A stretch of DNA of 46,249 bases from IMG/VR virus record IMGVR_UViG_3300037191_001380, positions 1 to 46,249 of that record; one strand, written 5' to 3'. Below, one piece after another: positions 1 through 7,699 of this stretch. Position numbers and translations under genes: made by a program. Positions within the stretch are counted from its first letter, which is position 1. Each line of letters opens with the position of its first letter. The notes beneath the pieces were generated by a model. The model saw only the letters and a list, made by a program, of their open reading frames with translations. It was not told the DNA's origin and did not search any database. The stretch comes from a virus.

Positions 1-1
1 T

Positions 2-373
2 CCTTCTAAACTTAAAGCAGAATTTAAAGAATTAGAAGCACAGTATAAAAGAGTAAGACCTGAAAACGAATCAGTAGTTAATGAAGCAGATAAAACTGCA
101 ACAATGTTATTAGCTGATGAAATTGAAGGTGCTGAACATCATAATGCAACCGGTGACGGTGCGGCAGTTAATGCTAGATCTACTAAGAAAACATGGGAAG
201 ATGGTGTTCCTGTACTTAAGTATATCGCCAGAGCTCCTAAGAAGAGTGTGGACGTGCCAAAAGGAAAGTTTGAAGTAGTTATCGACGATAAGTTCGGATG
301 GATCTACTGGCAAGCCAAAGGTGTCTGGTACGGTATGGACTACGATGAAGATTATATCCCATTTGAGTTTTAA
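2..373 (+). CDS. C-terminal part of an unknown protein (5' end outside window)
   Basis: The frame is open from base 2 to the TAA at 371-373, so this is the last 123 residues of a gene that begins upstream. An internal ATG at 104 is in the same frame, but the open frame and protein-like composition before it argue for a longer gene. The N-terminal visible part is charged and probably helical (KAEFKELEAQYKRVRP). The end is rich in aromatic and acidic residues (FGWIYWQAKGVWYGMDYDED). I do not recognise the family. It is followed at once by a strong intrinsic terminator, so it is probably the last gene of its transcription unit. Confidence 0.7.
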   Translation, partial: PSKLKAEFKELEAQYKRVRPENESVVNEADKTATMLLADEIEGAEHHNATGDGAAVNARSTKKTWEDGVPVLKYIARAPKKSVDVPKGKFEVVIDDKFGWIYWQAKGVWYGMDYDEDYIPFEF

Positions 374-402
374 TATTTGAGTATCATCGAATTAAACTTT
401 TT

Positions 403-443
403 AAAGAGTCTATGTATAACTTAATGTAACATAGACTTTTTTT
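403..443 (+). terminator. Intrinsic terminator abutting the next start codon
   Basis: The arms AGTCTATGT (407-415) and ACATAGACT (429-437) pair perfectly over 9 bp around a 13-base loop. Flanking A and T residues extend the stem with A-U and G-U pairs. A run of seven T follows at 437-443. The ATG of the dCMP deaminase gene begins at 446, two bases after the T-run, so the hairpin would also lie in that gene's leader if transcription enters from upstream. Confidence 0.8.
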
Positions 444-445
444 AT

Positions 446-970
446 ATGCCAAGAATACCAGTAGACCTAATTTATATGCAGATGGCTTACCAAATAGCCA
501 AACTATCCTATGCCAAGAGACGGCGCGTAGGCTGCGTTATCGTAAAAGATACACAAATCATATCAACAGGATATAACGGTACGCCACATGGCTTTGAAAA
601 CGACTGTGAAGAGGTTAAAACTGAAACACAATATTATGAAAATCCAGATATTGCAATAACACTAACCGAAGACCATGGATTTACATGTGAAAACGGATGT
701 TGTACTAAGGATGTTCAAACTACAAGAAGAGAAGTCCTACATGCAGAATCAAATGCATTGGCAAAAATCAGTAAATCCACACTATCCTCTAATGGCGCTG
801 ATCTTTACACTACAACTTGCCCATGTTTCGATTGTGCAAAATTAATCATTCAATCAGGTATTAAAAGAGTATTCTATTCAGAGGACTATAGAGATATGTC
901 AGGGGTAGCACTATTAGAAAAAGCCGGTATTGAAACTAAAGAAGTAATATGTTGGAACGCGGAACAGTAA
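446..970 (+). CDS. Deoxycytidylate (dCMP) deaminase
   Basis: A zinc-dependent cytidine/deoxycytidylate deaminase that would convert dCMP to dUMP, feeding dTMP synthesis during phage replication in the cytoplasm. The catalytic motif is HAE at residues 99-101, with H99 as zinc ligand and E101 as proton shuttle. The second zinc motif, PCFDC, supplies C127 and C130. The early GYNGTPHGFENDC stretch is typical of phage and bacterial dCMP deaminases, and extra Cys/His residues between it and the HAE motif could hold a structural zinc as in T4. The length of 174 residues is normal. The ATG at 446 has no Shine-Dalgarno sequence and follows a terminator directly. A later in-frame ATG (YMQMAYQ) is possible but would trim the first helix. 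The last 22 bp overlap the helicase gene. Confidence 0.9.
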   Translation: MPRIPVDLIYMQMAYQIAKLSYAKRRRVGCVIVKDTQIISTGYNGTPHGFENDCEEVKTETQYYENPDIAITLTEDHGFTCENGCCTKDVQTTRREVLHAESNALAKISKSTLSSNGADLYTTTCPCFDCAKLIIQSGIKRVFYSEDYRDMSGVALLEKAGIETKEVICWNAEQ

Positions 971-2685
971 AAGAACTTATAGATCAATCACTTAGTAAAG
1001 GTATATTCGGTGAAGGCTTTGAATTTAGAGCAGGCCAAAGAGAAGTTATTGAAGCTATCTGCAATCATTATATAGAGGATCCGCAAGGAACTATTATATT
1101 AGATGCACCAACAGGTTCCGGTAAATCCTTAATCGCTATGTGGTCTTCACATATCCTAAAAGAAATGGGTAAGCGTGGGTATCTGGTAACTTCCGACCTA
1201 ATGCTACAAGATCAATATGAAGAAGACTTTAAAAGGCTAAAACTTAATTGGCCCAGTATAAGAGGAGTAGACAATTACACATGTGATGTAAATGACCTTC
1301 CATTCTCATTAGGAGACTGTAAGATGAAGGGTATGGGTTATGAACAGGCTGAGAAATTAAAATGCTGGGGAACTTGTGGGTATCTCCAAGGCCGCCGGCG
1401 CGCAAAGGAGCTACCAGTAGCTCTCTTTAACTATTCATATTATCTAATACAAAGAAACTATGTAGAGGATAAGATGCAAGAACAAGACAGAGAGGTACCA
1501 TTCCCTATAAGAGACTTTGTATTCTTTGATGAGGCACATAAGGTAGACAGTATAGTACAGGGACACTTTAGTCCTAGAATAGACATAGGTACACCAAAGT
1601 TATTTAAAGAAGTAAACAGATTTATACAGAAGCATGGATTGGAAGCTGCCTGGGTATCTGATAACAGAATAGAAGACATTGTTGACCGCTTAATGCGGGA
1701 AGACGATCACCAGGAGCTTATGCGCCACATCAGCGAATTCAGAGGTATTGCCAAGGTTTACCGCAAGGCCAGAACTGCAGCCCTCAAAGTTAGTAAGCTA
1801 CAGTATAGGACCGGAGACGTCCCTAAGGAATGGCAGAGCTTTTTTGGTCGTATGGACAGACTTAAAGACATTTGGTGCAAATTTGATGACTATCACGATA
1901 TTATTAAAGAACTCGGTAACGACGCTATTGTTATTGATCGCAAAGAAACTGAAGTACGATTCTTATGTTTAGAGGAAGCAATGATGATTGATAAATTCTT
2001 ACAAAAGAAATCAGGATTCAAAGTATTCATGTCAGCGACTCTAGGGGATATTAGATCATTTGCAAAACACACTAGTATGGGAGCTGCGAAGGTTATTAGG
2101 ATGAATAATAATTTCGATTACAAAAAATCCCCCATAATATTCGTTAACAGGCATAAATTATCTTTTAGAGAACGCGAAATAAATCTCCCCCATGTAGTTA
2201 AGACTTTAGATAAGATCTTAGACAAACACAAAGGACAAAGTGGGATTATACATTGCGGATCCTATCAGTTCATGAAAGAAATTAATGCCAGATCAAAACA
2301 TAGTTTTAACTTAATAACCTATGACATGGCAAAGGAGAGAGGTGGGGCGATTGATCATTTTAACAGAACTGAAGGCAAAGTCTTAGTAGGTCCCTCTCTT
2401 TTAGAAGGATTAGATCTTAAAGATGATAAGTCTAGATTTCAGATCTTCTTTAAAGTACCATATCCATCACTGGGCGATCCACTAGTAAAAGCTAAGATGC
2501 AAACATTCCCTGGATGGTATGATTGGAAAACAGGCATTGCAATACAACAAGGCACTGGGAGATCAATTAGATCTAAAGATGATTGGGCAGTAACATATAT
2601 CTTAGATGGTTGCTTTAGAAGCTTGATAAATAAAAAAGGGTTCTTCCCTCCATCTTTCGAGGAAAGACTTAAAACAATTAACTAA
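949..2685 (+). CDS. XPD/DinG-like superfamily 2 DNA helicase with iron-sulfur cluster motif
   Basis: A superfamily 2 helicase of 578 residues. Walker A is APTGSGKS (53-60), the DEAH box is at 194-197, motif III is SATL near 362, and motif VI is QGTGRSIRS near 534. Between motifs I and II lie four cysteines, C112, C124, C139 and C143, in the position of the 4Fe-4S cluster of XPD, DinG and Rad3 helicases. By family knowledge these are ATP-dependent 5'-to-3' DNA helicases acting in repair or on unusual DNA structures. T4 itself uses other helicases (Dda, UvsW, gp41), so this is a different choice. The start overlaps the deaminase by 22 bp and the end overlaps the next ATG by one base, which implies one operon. 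The family is clear; the exact role in the phage is inferred. Confidence 0.88.
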   Translation: MLERGTVKELIDQSLSKGIFGEGFEFRAGQREVIEAICNHYIEDPQGTIILDAPTGSGKSLIAMWSSHILKEMGKRGYLVTSDLMLQDQYEEDFKRLKLNWPSIRGVDNYTCDVNDLPFSLGDCKMKGMGYEQAEKLKCWGTCGYLQGRRRAKELPVALFNYSYYLIQRNYVEDKMQEQDREVPFPIRDFVFFDEAHKVDSIVQGHFSPRIDIGTPKLFKEVNRFIQKHGLEAAWVSDNRIEDIVDRLMREDDHQELMRHISEFRGIAKVYRKARTAALKVSKLQYRTGDVPKEWQSFFGRMDRLKDIWCKFDDYHDIIKELGNDAIVIDRKETEVRFLCLEEAMMIDKFLQKKSGFKVFMSATLGDIRSFAKHTSMGAAKVIRMNNNFDYKKSPIIFVNRHKLSFREREINLPHVVKTLDKILDKHKGQSGIIHCGSYQFMKEINARSKHSFNLITYDMAKERGGAIDHFNRTEGKVLVGPSLLEGLDLKDDKSRFQIFFKVPYPSLGDPLVKAKMQTFPGWYDWKTGIAIQQGTGRSIRSKDDWAVTYILDGCFRSLINKKGFFPPSFEERLKTIN

Positions 2686-3275
2686 TGGCATACAGTGTAA
2701 TAATAATTGACGACTTCTATAATAACCCAGACAATGTTAGGGAATTTGCACTAGAACAAGATTTTGATGTTGATGGGAATTACCCAGGACATAGAACAAA
2801 ATCATTTCTAACAGATAGTATTAAAGGATTTATTGGTGAACATATAGAGCCGTTACACGGTAAGATAGAATGGCCAGTCCCAGGTACAGAAGAATATACT
2901 GGAGCTTTTCAATATACTACTGCTGCAGATAGAACATGGATTCATTCTGATGGTAATACCCAATGGGCCGGAGTGATTTACCTAACACCAGACGCTCCTT
3001 TATCTGGAGGTACTGGTTTATTTAAACATAAGGAAACAGGGGCCACTGAAACACCTAGATTAGATAACGGTGAAACTAATGAGGCTTTGCTTGATATAAT
3101 ATACCAAGATGGGCAAGATTACACTAAGTGGGAAATGACAGATAGAATAGCTAATGTATATAATAGATTAGTAATTTATAGAGGGGATAACTTTCATGCG
3201 TCATTAGATTACTTCGGATCAGATATTAACAACGGAAGATTGTTTCAGACATTCTTCTTTAACACAGAAAACTAA
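2685..3275 (+). CDS. 2-oxoglutarate/Fe(II) dioxygenase-like protein (DUF6445-like)
   Basis: A protein of 196 residues with the layout of a 2OG-Fe(II) oxygenase. HSD at 87-89 gives the HxD iron ligands, H171 in NFHAS is the distal iron ligand, and R185 in GRLFQTFFF is a candidate 2-oxoglutarate-binding arginine. The double-stranded beta-helix pattern is visible in the strands around WAGVIYLTP and NRLVIYRGD. It resembles the DUF6445-type proteins that occur in phages and marine bacteria. The substrate cannot be read from the sequence; protein, sugar or nucleobase hydroxylation are all possible. It is translationally coupled to the helicase (TAATG overlap) and followed directly by the next gene. 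Confidence 0.65.
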   Translation: MAYSVIIIDDFYNNPDNVREFALEQDFDVDGNYPGHRTKSFLTDSIKGFIGEHIEPLHGKIEWPVPGTEEYTGAFQYTTAADRTWIHSDGNTQWAGVIYLTPDAPLSGGTGLFKHKETGATETPRLDNGETNEALLDIIYQDGQDYTKWEMTDRIANVYNRLVIYRGDNFHASLDYFGSDINNGRLFQTFFFNTEN

Positions 3276-3494
3276 ATGGGATTTAATAAAATGTATTTAC
3301 CAGAGGTAGAGGAACTAGAATCATTCTTAGAAAGAAATGGCAATGAGAGGTTCCATGAACGTTGGGTTATACCATTCCAAAAGAGAGATGCTGTAATAGG
3401 ATCCGATGAAAGTTTTAAATTTATTAAACAATTTATAGAAAGTGAGTATAATAATAGACCAGGCATATCAACAAGCGATGGTATTGGTCAATAG
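3276..3494 (+). CDS. Small hypothetical protein, 72 residues
   Basis: The ATG follows the stop codon of the dioxygenase-like gene without a gap, which suggests translational coupling. The protein is charged and probably helical (EVEELESFLERNGNERFHER), with no signal peptide, membrane segment or known motif. I do not recognise it. It precedes another unknown gene by 19 bases. Composition and tight spacing support it as a real gene, but it is short. Confidence 0.6.
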   Translation: MGFNKMYLPEVEELESFLERNGNERFHERWVIPFQKRDAVIGSDESFKFIKQFIESEYNNRPGISTSDGIGQ

Positions 3495-3513
3495 ACTAAC
3501 AAATAAAAAAACA

Positions 3514-4140
3514 ATGAATACAACAGAAGTTAAAGAAAGGATTTTAGTATGGTCTAAAACTGAACGAGCTGGAGACATTGTTACCGTTGATAAAGTGGAT
3601 GGTGATTTTACTCTATTCACTGACGGTAGTAGATGTTATACAAACATTATTGGAGAAGAGTTCTTTATAGAAGCAAGATCAATAGAGGCTGCTGAACAAC
3701 TAGCAATTCCTTTTAAAGGGCCTAGTAATATTATACCAGTTCCTACTAAAGTAGAACGAAGAATCACAGATGAAAAATCTGCTCCATCTGAAGAAGTTAA
3801 CATTATGTTAGAGATGTTAAAGAAAATGAGTGCTAAGAATACTATTACTATGCCACTCGACTTAAACATCCCTTCAAAAGAAGTTTACAATCTATTTAAA
3901 GATCAAATGGATATTACAAAGGCTGATCTAAACGAGCAAATATCGCTACTGATACAGAGTCAGATAGATAACTTACAGCAACAATTAAAACCACAAGCAG
4001 AAGAATTCATTAAAAACTACTATAATGGCAGAAACGAAAAAACAAACAACAGGACTATCCCAAACACCAGAACTGAGCCAGCCTCAACAGGAAGCTCAAA
4101 AGGAGGTGCAAACCCAACAGCGCCAAGTATCGAGTACTAG
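3514..4140 (+). CDS. Hypothetical protein with low-complexity C-terminus
   Basis: An unknown protein of 208 residues. I chose the ATG at 3514 (MNTTEVKERI), which follows an A-rich leader as at other starts here and lies just after the previous gene. An in-frame ATG at 3442 would overlap that gene by 53 bp. Residues 1-65 look like a small beta-rich domain (IVTVDKVDGDFTLFTDGSRC). Residues 90-170 are helical (LLIQSQIDNLQQQLKPQAEE) and may be a coiled coil. The last 40 residues are polar low complexity and overlap the next gene for 116 bp in another frame. No function can be assigned. Confidence 0.65.
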   Translation: MNTTEVKERILVWSKTERAGDIVTVDKVDGDFTLFTDGSRCYTNIIGEEFFIEARSIEAAEQLAIPFKGPSNIIPVPTKVERRITDEKSAPSEEVNIMLEMLKKMSAKNTITMPLDLNIPSKEVYNLFKDQMDITKADLNEQISLLIQSQIDNLQQQLKPQAEEFIKNYYNGRNEKTNNRTIPNTRTEPASTGSSKGGANPTAPSIEY

Positions 4141-4498
4141 GGCTCAAAGAAGGGGTATGATGAAGCAGCAAGGTATACTTAAATACCTAAGCAGTCTTCC
4201 ACCAATGGGCGAGATTAGATCTAGAGTTAGATCAGAGAATATCATCAATGGCAAAAAGATGCATCAACAACATGTAGATGCTATGGAAGCTAAAAACGCT
4301 AAATACTTAGAGACTGTATTAGAGGGTTTAAAAGCTTCTTGGACAACTCAAGGATTTAATGCAGAAGAAATTAAAACTCTAGAAGAAGCTTGGGCTTTAA
4401 CAGCAGTTAAAGATAAGGCTAATTACAGAGCAGATAAGAAGGCATCGAAGAAATTATATAAAGAGGCTAGAGCTTCTTTAGCTTCACGCCAAAAATAA
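4025..4498 (+). CDS. Hypothetical helical basic protein, starts inside previous gene
   Basis: A protein of 157 residues. The first 40 are Gln/Thr/Ser-rich and probably disordered. The rest is helical and rich in Lys, Arg and Ala (KNAKYLETVLEGLKASW), ending in a basic tail. The first 116 bp overlap the end of the previous gene in the +1 frame. The ATG at 4025 has an A-rich leader. A later start near 4157 (MMKQQGILKY) would remove the overlap and only the low-complexity part. The family is unknown; assembly chaperone or small virion protein would be guesses. Confidence 0.65.
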   Translation: MAETKKQTTGLSQTPELSQPQQEAQKEVQTQQRQVSSTRAQRRGMMKQQGILKYLSSLPPMGEIRSRVRSENIINGKKMHQQHVDAMEAKNAKYLETVLEGLKASWTTQGFNAEEIKTLEEAWALTAVKDKANYRADKKASKKLYKEARASLASRQK

Positions 4499-4507
4499 AG
4501 ATACAGT

Positions 4508-4831
4508 ATGATAAGTATTCAAATAGAACCAGCAGACAACGGTCTTCTTAAATTATTATTTGACGATAATGTTAATGGTGGTGGCGAAGAATATACTACT
4601 AGGACAGTATATGACTTCGAAGGCATTGTTGGTAAACAAAACCAAGTTAAGTTCTTAAAAGAACTAGTACTTGATTTGGGTTTAGTAACCGGCAATGAAT
4701 TAGAATCTAATTGTTTACGCATTAACACTGAGTGGGGAACGCAGTATACCCCGAATGATACTGAACTTAAAAATAAGATTGTAACACTTGCAAAAGAATT
4801 AAAGAGGTTACAATCTATGTTAAAGAAATGA
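4508..4831 (+). CDS. Hypothetical protein, 107 residues
   Basis: A small acidic protein. The N-terminal half is beta-rich (MISIQIEPADNGLLKLLF) and the C-terminal helix is charged (NKIVTLAKELKRLQSMLKK), which may form a coiled coil. It overlaps the next gene by four bases (ATGA), so the two are translationally coupled. No family recognised. It sits in a run of small unknown genes just before the baseplate block and may be virion- or assembly-related by position only. Confidence 0.65.
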   Translation: MISIQIEPADNGLLKLLFDDNVNGGGEEYTTRTVYDFEGIVGKQNQVKFLKELVLDLGLVTGNELESNCLRINTEWGTQYTPNDTELKNKIVTLAKELKRLQSMLKK

Positions 4832-5235
4832 CACTACAAATAGAAGGTGTTTGGTGTAAAACTAGAACTGAGTTTGAAAAACTATCGAAGTCTGGAAATT
4901 ACGATTTAACTATATCCTATTTTGATATTGTAAATAGATTAGTTAAGAGTGATCCTTACAGTGAAGAGCCATCCGATGTTATAGTCTCTCTTTATATTAG
5001 AAAATTGATTAAGAAATTGATTGATGATAATGTCGAGAAAGAAAATGAGCACGCCAAGTTATTGTATATGTTTAAAACATTAGATAGTTCTGCTGTCTTA
5101 AACTTTAAGCACTTTATTACAGACTTAACAGGCGGCCCATTCGATATAGATCTAGTTATTATCAACAGATGCGATTACCCTAAAAGGGGAGTTCTCAGCA
5201 AGTTTGATAATGTTAGATTTATAGACCATGATTAA
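4828..5235 (+). CDS. Hypothetical protein, 135 residues
   Basis: An unknown protein with mixed helix and strand character. It lacks a signal peptide, membrane segment or recognisable active site. The start overlaps the previous gene by four bases and the end overlaps the next by eight, so it belongs to the same coupled operon. The middle (SLYIRKLIKKLIDDNVEKE) is a basic amphipathic helix. Function unknown. Confidence 0.65.
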   Translation: MTLQIEGVWCKTRTEFEKLSKSGNYDLTISYFDIVNRLVKSDPYSEEPSDVIVSLYIRKLIKKLIDDNVEKENEHAKLLYMFKTLDSSAVLNFKHFITDLTGGPFDIDLVIINRCDYPKRGVLSKFDNVRFIDHD

Positions 5236-5824
5236 ACACAAAGTATTTACTAAAGGTGAATATGTACAGGCTTTAATATCTACGACACAAAACCCTAATG
5301 TACTAATTCCAGTAAGAGCCCTAATTTACGACGTTAAATTCGACGATGTAAATCCTAGGTACCAACTCCGTATAAAAAAGTTCTATGATAATATAGTCTT
5401 TTTAAAGGCATATCTATTTGGAGGTAGGTTTATTAGAGATTTCGAAGGCAAAGAAACTCGCATAAATCTAAAGAGACAAGAACATACTACAGTCAAAGGC
5501 CTAGAAGATGAAGTCTTTAATGGTGCTAAATGGAAACAGTATCTTATTACTGTTGATTCAGTATTCTGTGTAAAGACCAAGGTTGAACAAGATAGACTAT
5601 TTAATAAGATACAAGACTTCCAGGCTGAAGTTACTCTAAAGGAACTATATGAGCTCACGAACCGTTCTACATACAGCGGTCAGTATTATTTCCACAGTAA
5701 AGGTGAATATGTCAAAGCTTTAGAAAAGTTTTTAGGAGATAGATATCCTAATGATGCTGATTGGATAGATAAAGTACTATATAGACCAGATCATAATGAA
5801 TTAGACCGAGGAGAATGGGTCTAA
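5228..5824 (+). CDS. Hypothetical protein with a repeated KGEYVxAL motif
   Basis: An unknown protein of 198 residues. The motif TKGEYVQALIS near residue 8 recurs as SKGEYVKALEKF near residue 158, which suggests either an internal duplication or two copies of a short binding helix. The middle is beta-rich (RYQLRIKKFYDNIVFLKAYLFGG). It is the last gene before the baseplate block, from which it is separated by 53 bp containing a candidate promoter motif. No family recognised. Confidence 0.65.
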   Translation: MIKHKVFTKGEYVQALISTTQNPNVLIPVRALIYDVKFDDVNPRYQLRIKKFYDNIVFLKAYLFGGRFIRDFEGKETRINLKRQEHTTVKGLEDEVFNGAKWKQYLITVDSVFCVKTKVEQDRLFNKIQDFQAEVTLKELYELTNRSTYSGQYYFHSKGEYVKALEKFLGDRYPNDADWIDKVLYRPDHNELDRGEWV

Positions 5825-5848
5825 ATATATTATCCTGATATGTAGTCA

Positions 5849-5860
5849 GATATATATAAA
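5849..5860 (+). promoter_or_regulatory. Candidate phage promoter motif GATATATATAAA
   Basis: An AT-rich box in the 53-bp gap before the first large structural gene, 17 bases before its ATG. Closely similar boxes occur at 15271, 16621 and 30288, also in gaps ahead of structural or accessory genes. It resembles the T4 late promoter element TATAAATA in composition and position. The assignment rests on recurrence only. Confidence 0.4.
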
Positions 5861-5877
5861 AAACAAATAGATTTTTT

Positions 5878-7698
5878 ATGCCTTTAACTCAAACCGGAGT
5901 ATTGCCCGGAGCACCTACGATGTACACTTATGAGGATTACGAAACCGGCGAAAAGAAGGTAAGTAACAAACCATTAAATGAAGACGGAACTCCTGTTGGT
6001 AGCCCAACTAGTAATCCTGAAGCTGCTGATAATGGAAGTAATGCTGCATTAGGAGCCGACCAACAAGAAGCAGTAGAACCTGTTTCCGGTGGTAATACTG
6101 ATACGACTATAGTTAGTGACGAATCACAGGCAGATGTACAAACATCTCGCATATATGGTACTAATAGTTTAGATTCTAGGGCTTATGAAGTTAAAGACCC
6201 AGATAAGACTATACCCGGTGTTAATTCTATTAGATCTAAAACAAATGCATGGGCTTTATTAAACTATAGAAACTACCGAGGTGGTACTATGTACGGAGAT
6301 CCTGATTATTCGCAATGGGGAACTGCTGTTGTAGGTACAGGTTCATCTGCTGGTGAGATTTTAAATCCAACTGCACATAGAATTGTAACACATTGTGAAG
6401 AGAATGGTGGTGTAGGTTTTTCTTATGGATATAGAGATTTTATTCAAACAGAACATTACGGCCAAATTTCAAATGAGTATCTTATTACTCTAAGAAGATT
6501 TTCATTTCCAGTTGGAGATGATATAGTAAACGCCAGATCGTATGGTGAGAACGGAGAACATTTAGATATTTCAGAACCGGATTTAGCTCGAGCTATAACT
6601 TGGTTATCTCCTAAATTAGGAAATGACATAAAAGAAATATTAGGATTTAGTACTGGATTCGGTTGGGAAGAGATTGAATCTTCTGTGCAAACTGCATCAG
6701 GTGGTAGTAATGAAAAAAGAAGAGGTACTATTGGTCAGTTGATTGATGGTAGTCCTATAACAAAGGCTGCTGAAGCTGGAGCGAATGGTTATTCTGCTGC
6801 ACAATCAGATCAAATTAATACTAAGGGTGAAGGTTTTGATGGATTAAGTGCAACTTATCCAAATCACGTTTATGGTCCTTACAATGCTATTAAGAAAGTA
6901 TTAGCTAGAAATGATAAAGGTCTTAAATTTGATAGTGAATTTAATCTTAACTTTTATTATGATTTAAGAGGTTTTGATAATACATCGCCGAAGGTAGTCT
7001 TCATGGATGTTATCTCAAACCTTTTAGCAATGACATATAACAATGCTCCTTTCTGGGGTGGTGCTACTAGATATAGTGGTAGTGGTTCTACCGGTAAACC
7101 TTTCGGTGACATGGATAAACTTAAGTCTGGAGATTACTCTGGCTTTTTAGGTTCTGTTGTTACTCAATTAAAATCTACACTAGGTGCTGGATTTGATGAT
7201 TTAGGAAAGGCTGCTAGTGGATTAATGAATGGTAAAGGACTTAATGCCATAGGAGATTCTAAGATTTTAGATAACATGGTCGGTGGAGCTCTAATGAAGC
7301 ATTTAGGCTCACCTTCTGGTGGAGATATTATTAAAGCATTTTTAACAGGTGATCCAACAGGACAGTGGCACTTAACAGTAGGTAATCCAATGAATCCTAT
7401 ATTGGTTTGTGGTAACCTATGTTTAGAAACTTCTAAGTTTGAATTTGAAGGTCCTTTAGGTTATGAAGGATTTCCTACTAAATTAAAAATGACAGTTGCA
7501 TTAAAACCAGGTAGACCTAGAGATAAATCAGAGATTGAATCTATGTTTAATGCAGGTAGAGGTAGAATGTACTTACAACCAGAAGTAGAAGGTAAATCAT
7601 TAGATGACGTAATGGATATGTCAGCTTATGGAAATAAAGACAGAAGTAGGTTAACGCCAGATAGAGCGTTGCGTAATTCAGATATGTCAGCAGGATAA
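5878..7698 (+). CDS. Putative baseplate/tail structural protein, 606 residues
   Basis: A large virion-type protein opening the baseplate block. Residues 1-90 are acidic and low complexity. The C-terminal part (about 495-570) has a compact beta pattern, WHLTVGNPMNPILVCGNLCL followed by a glycine-rich turn and KMTVALKPGRPRDKSEIESM. I recall similar segments from structural proteins of other large phages, possibly with a tail-tube-like fold. No enzyme motif is visible. It sits directly upstream of the gp53-like and hub genes with a one-base gap, so a role near the baseplate core or tube is likely. The leader is T-rich without a Shine-Dalgarno sequence. Role inferred from context. Confidence 0.6.
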   Translation: MPLTQTGVLPGAPTMYTYEDYETGEKKVSNKPLNEDGTPVGSPTSNPEAADNGSNAALGADQQEAVEPVSGGNTDTTIVSDESQADVQTSRIYGTNSLDSRAYEVKDPDKTIPGVNSIRSKTNAWALLNYRNYRGGTMYGDPDYSQWGTAVVGTGSSAGEILNPTAHRIVTHCEENGGVGFSYGYRDFIQTEHYGQISNEYLITLRRFSFPVGDDIVNARSYGENGEHLDISEPDLARAITWLSPKLGNDIKEILGFSTGFGWEEIESSVQTASGGSNEKRRGTIGQLIDGSPITKAAEAGANGYSAAQSDQINTKGEGFDGLSATYPNHVYGPYNAIKKVLARNDKGLKFDSEFNLNFYYDLRGFDNTSPKVVFMDVISNLLAMTYNNAPFWGGATRYSGSGSTGKPFGDMDKLKSGDYSGFLGSVVTQLKSTLGAGFDDLGKAASGLMNGKGLNAIGDSKILDNMVGGALMKHLGSPSGGDIIKAFLTGDPTGQWHLTVGNPMNPILVCGNLCLETSKFEFEGPLGYEGFPTKLKMTVALKPGRPRDKSEIESMFNAGRGRMYLQPEVEGKSLDDVMDMSAYGNKDRSRLTPDRALRNSDMSAG

Positions 7699-7699
7699 T

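Noticed and set aside
3442-3513. Upstream ATG at 3442 for the 208-residue unknown protein
   Set aside because: It would overlap the previous gene by 53 bp. The ATG at 3514 has an A-rich leader like other genes here and lies 19 bases after the previous stop.
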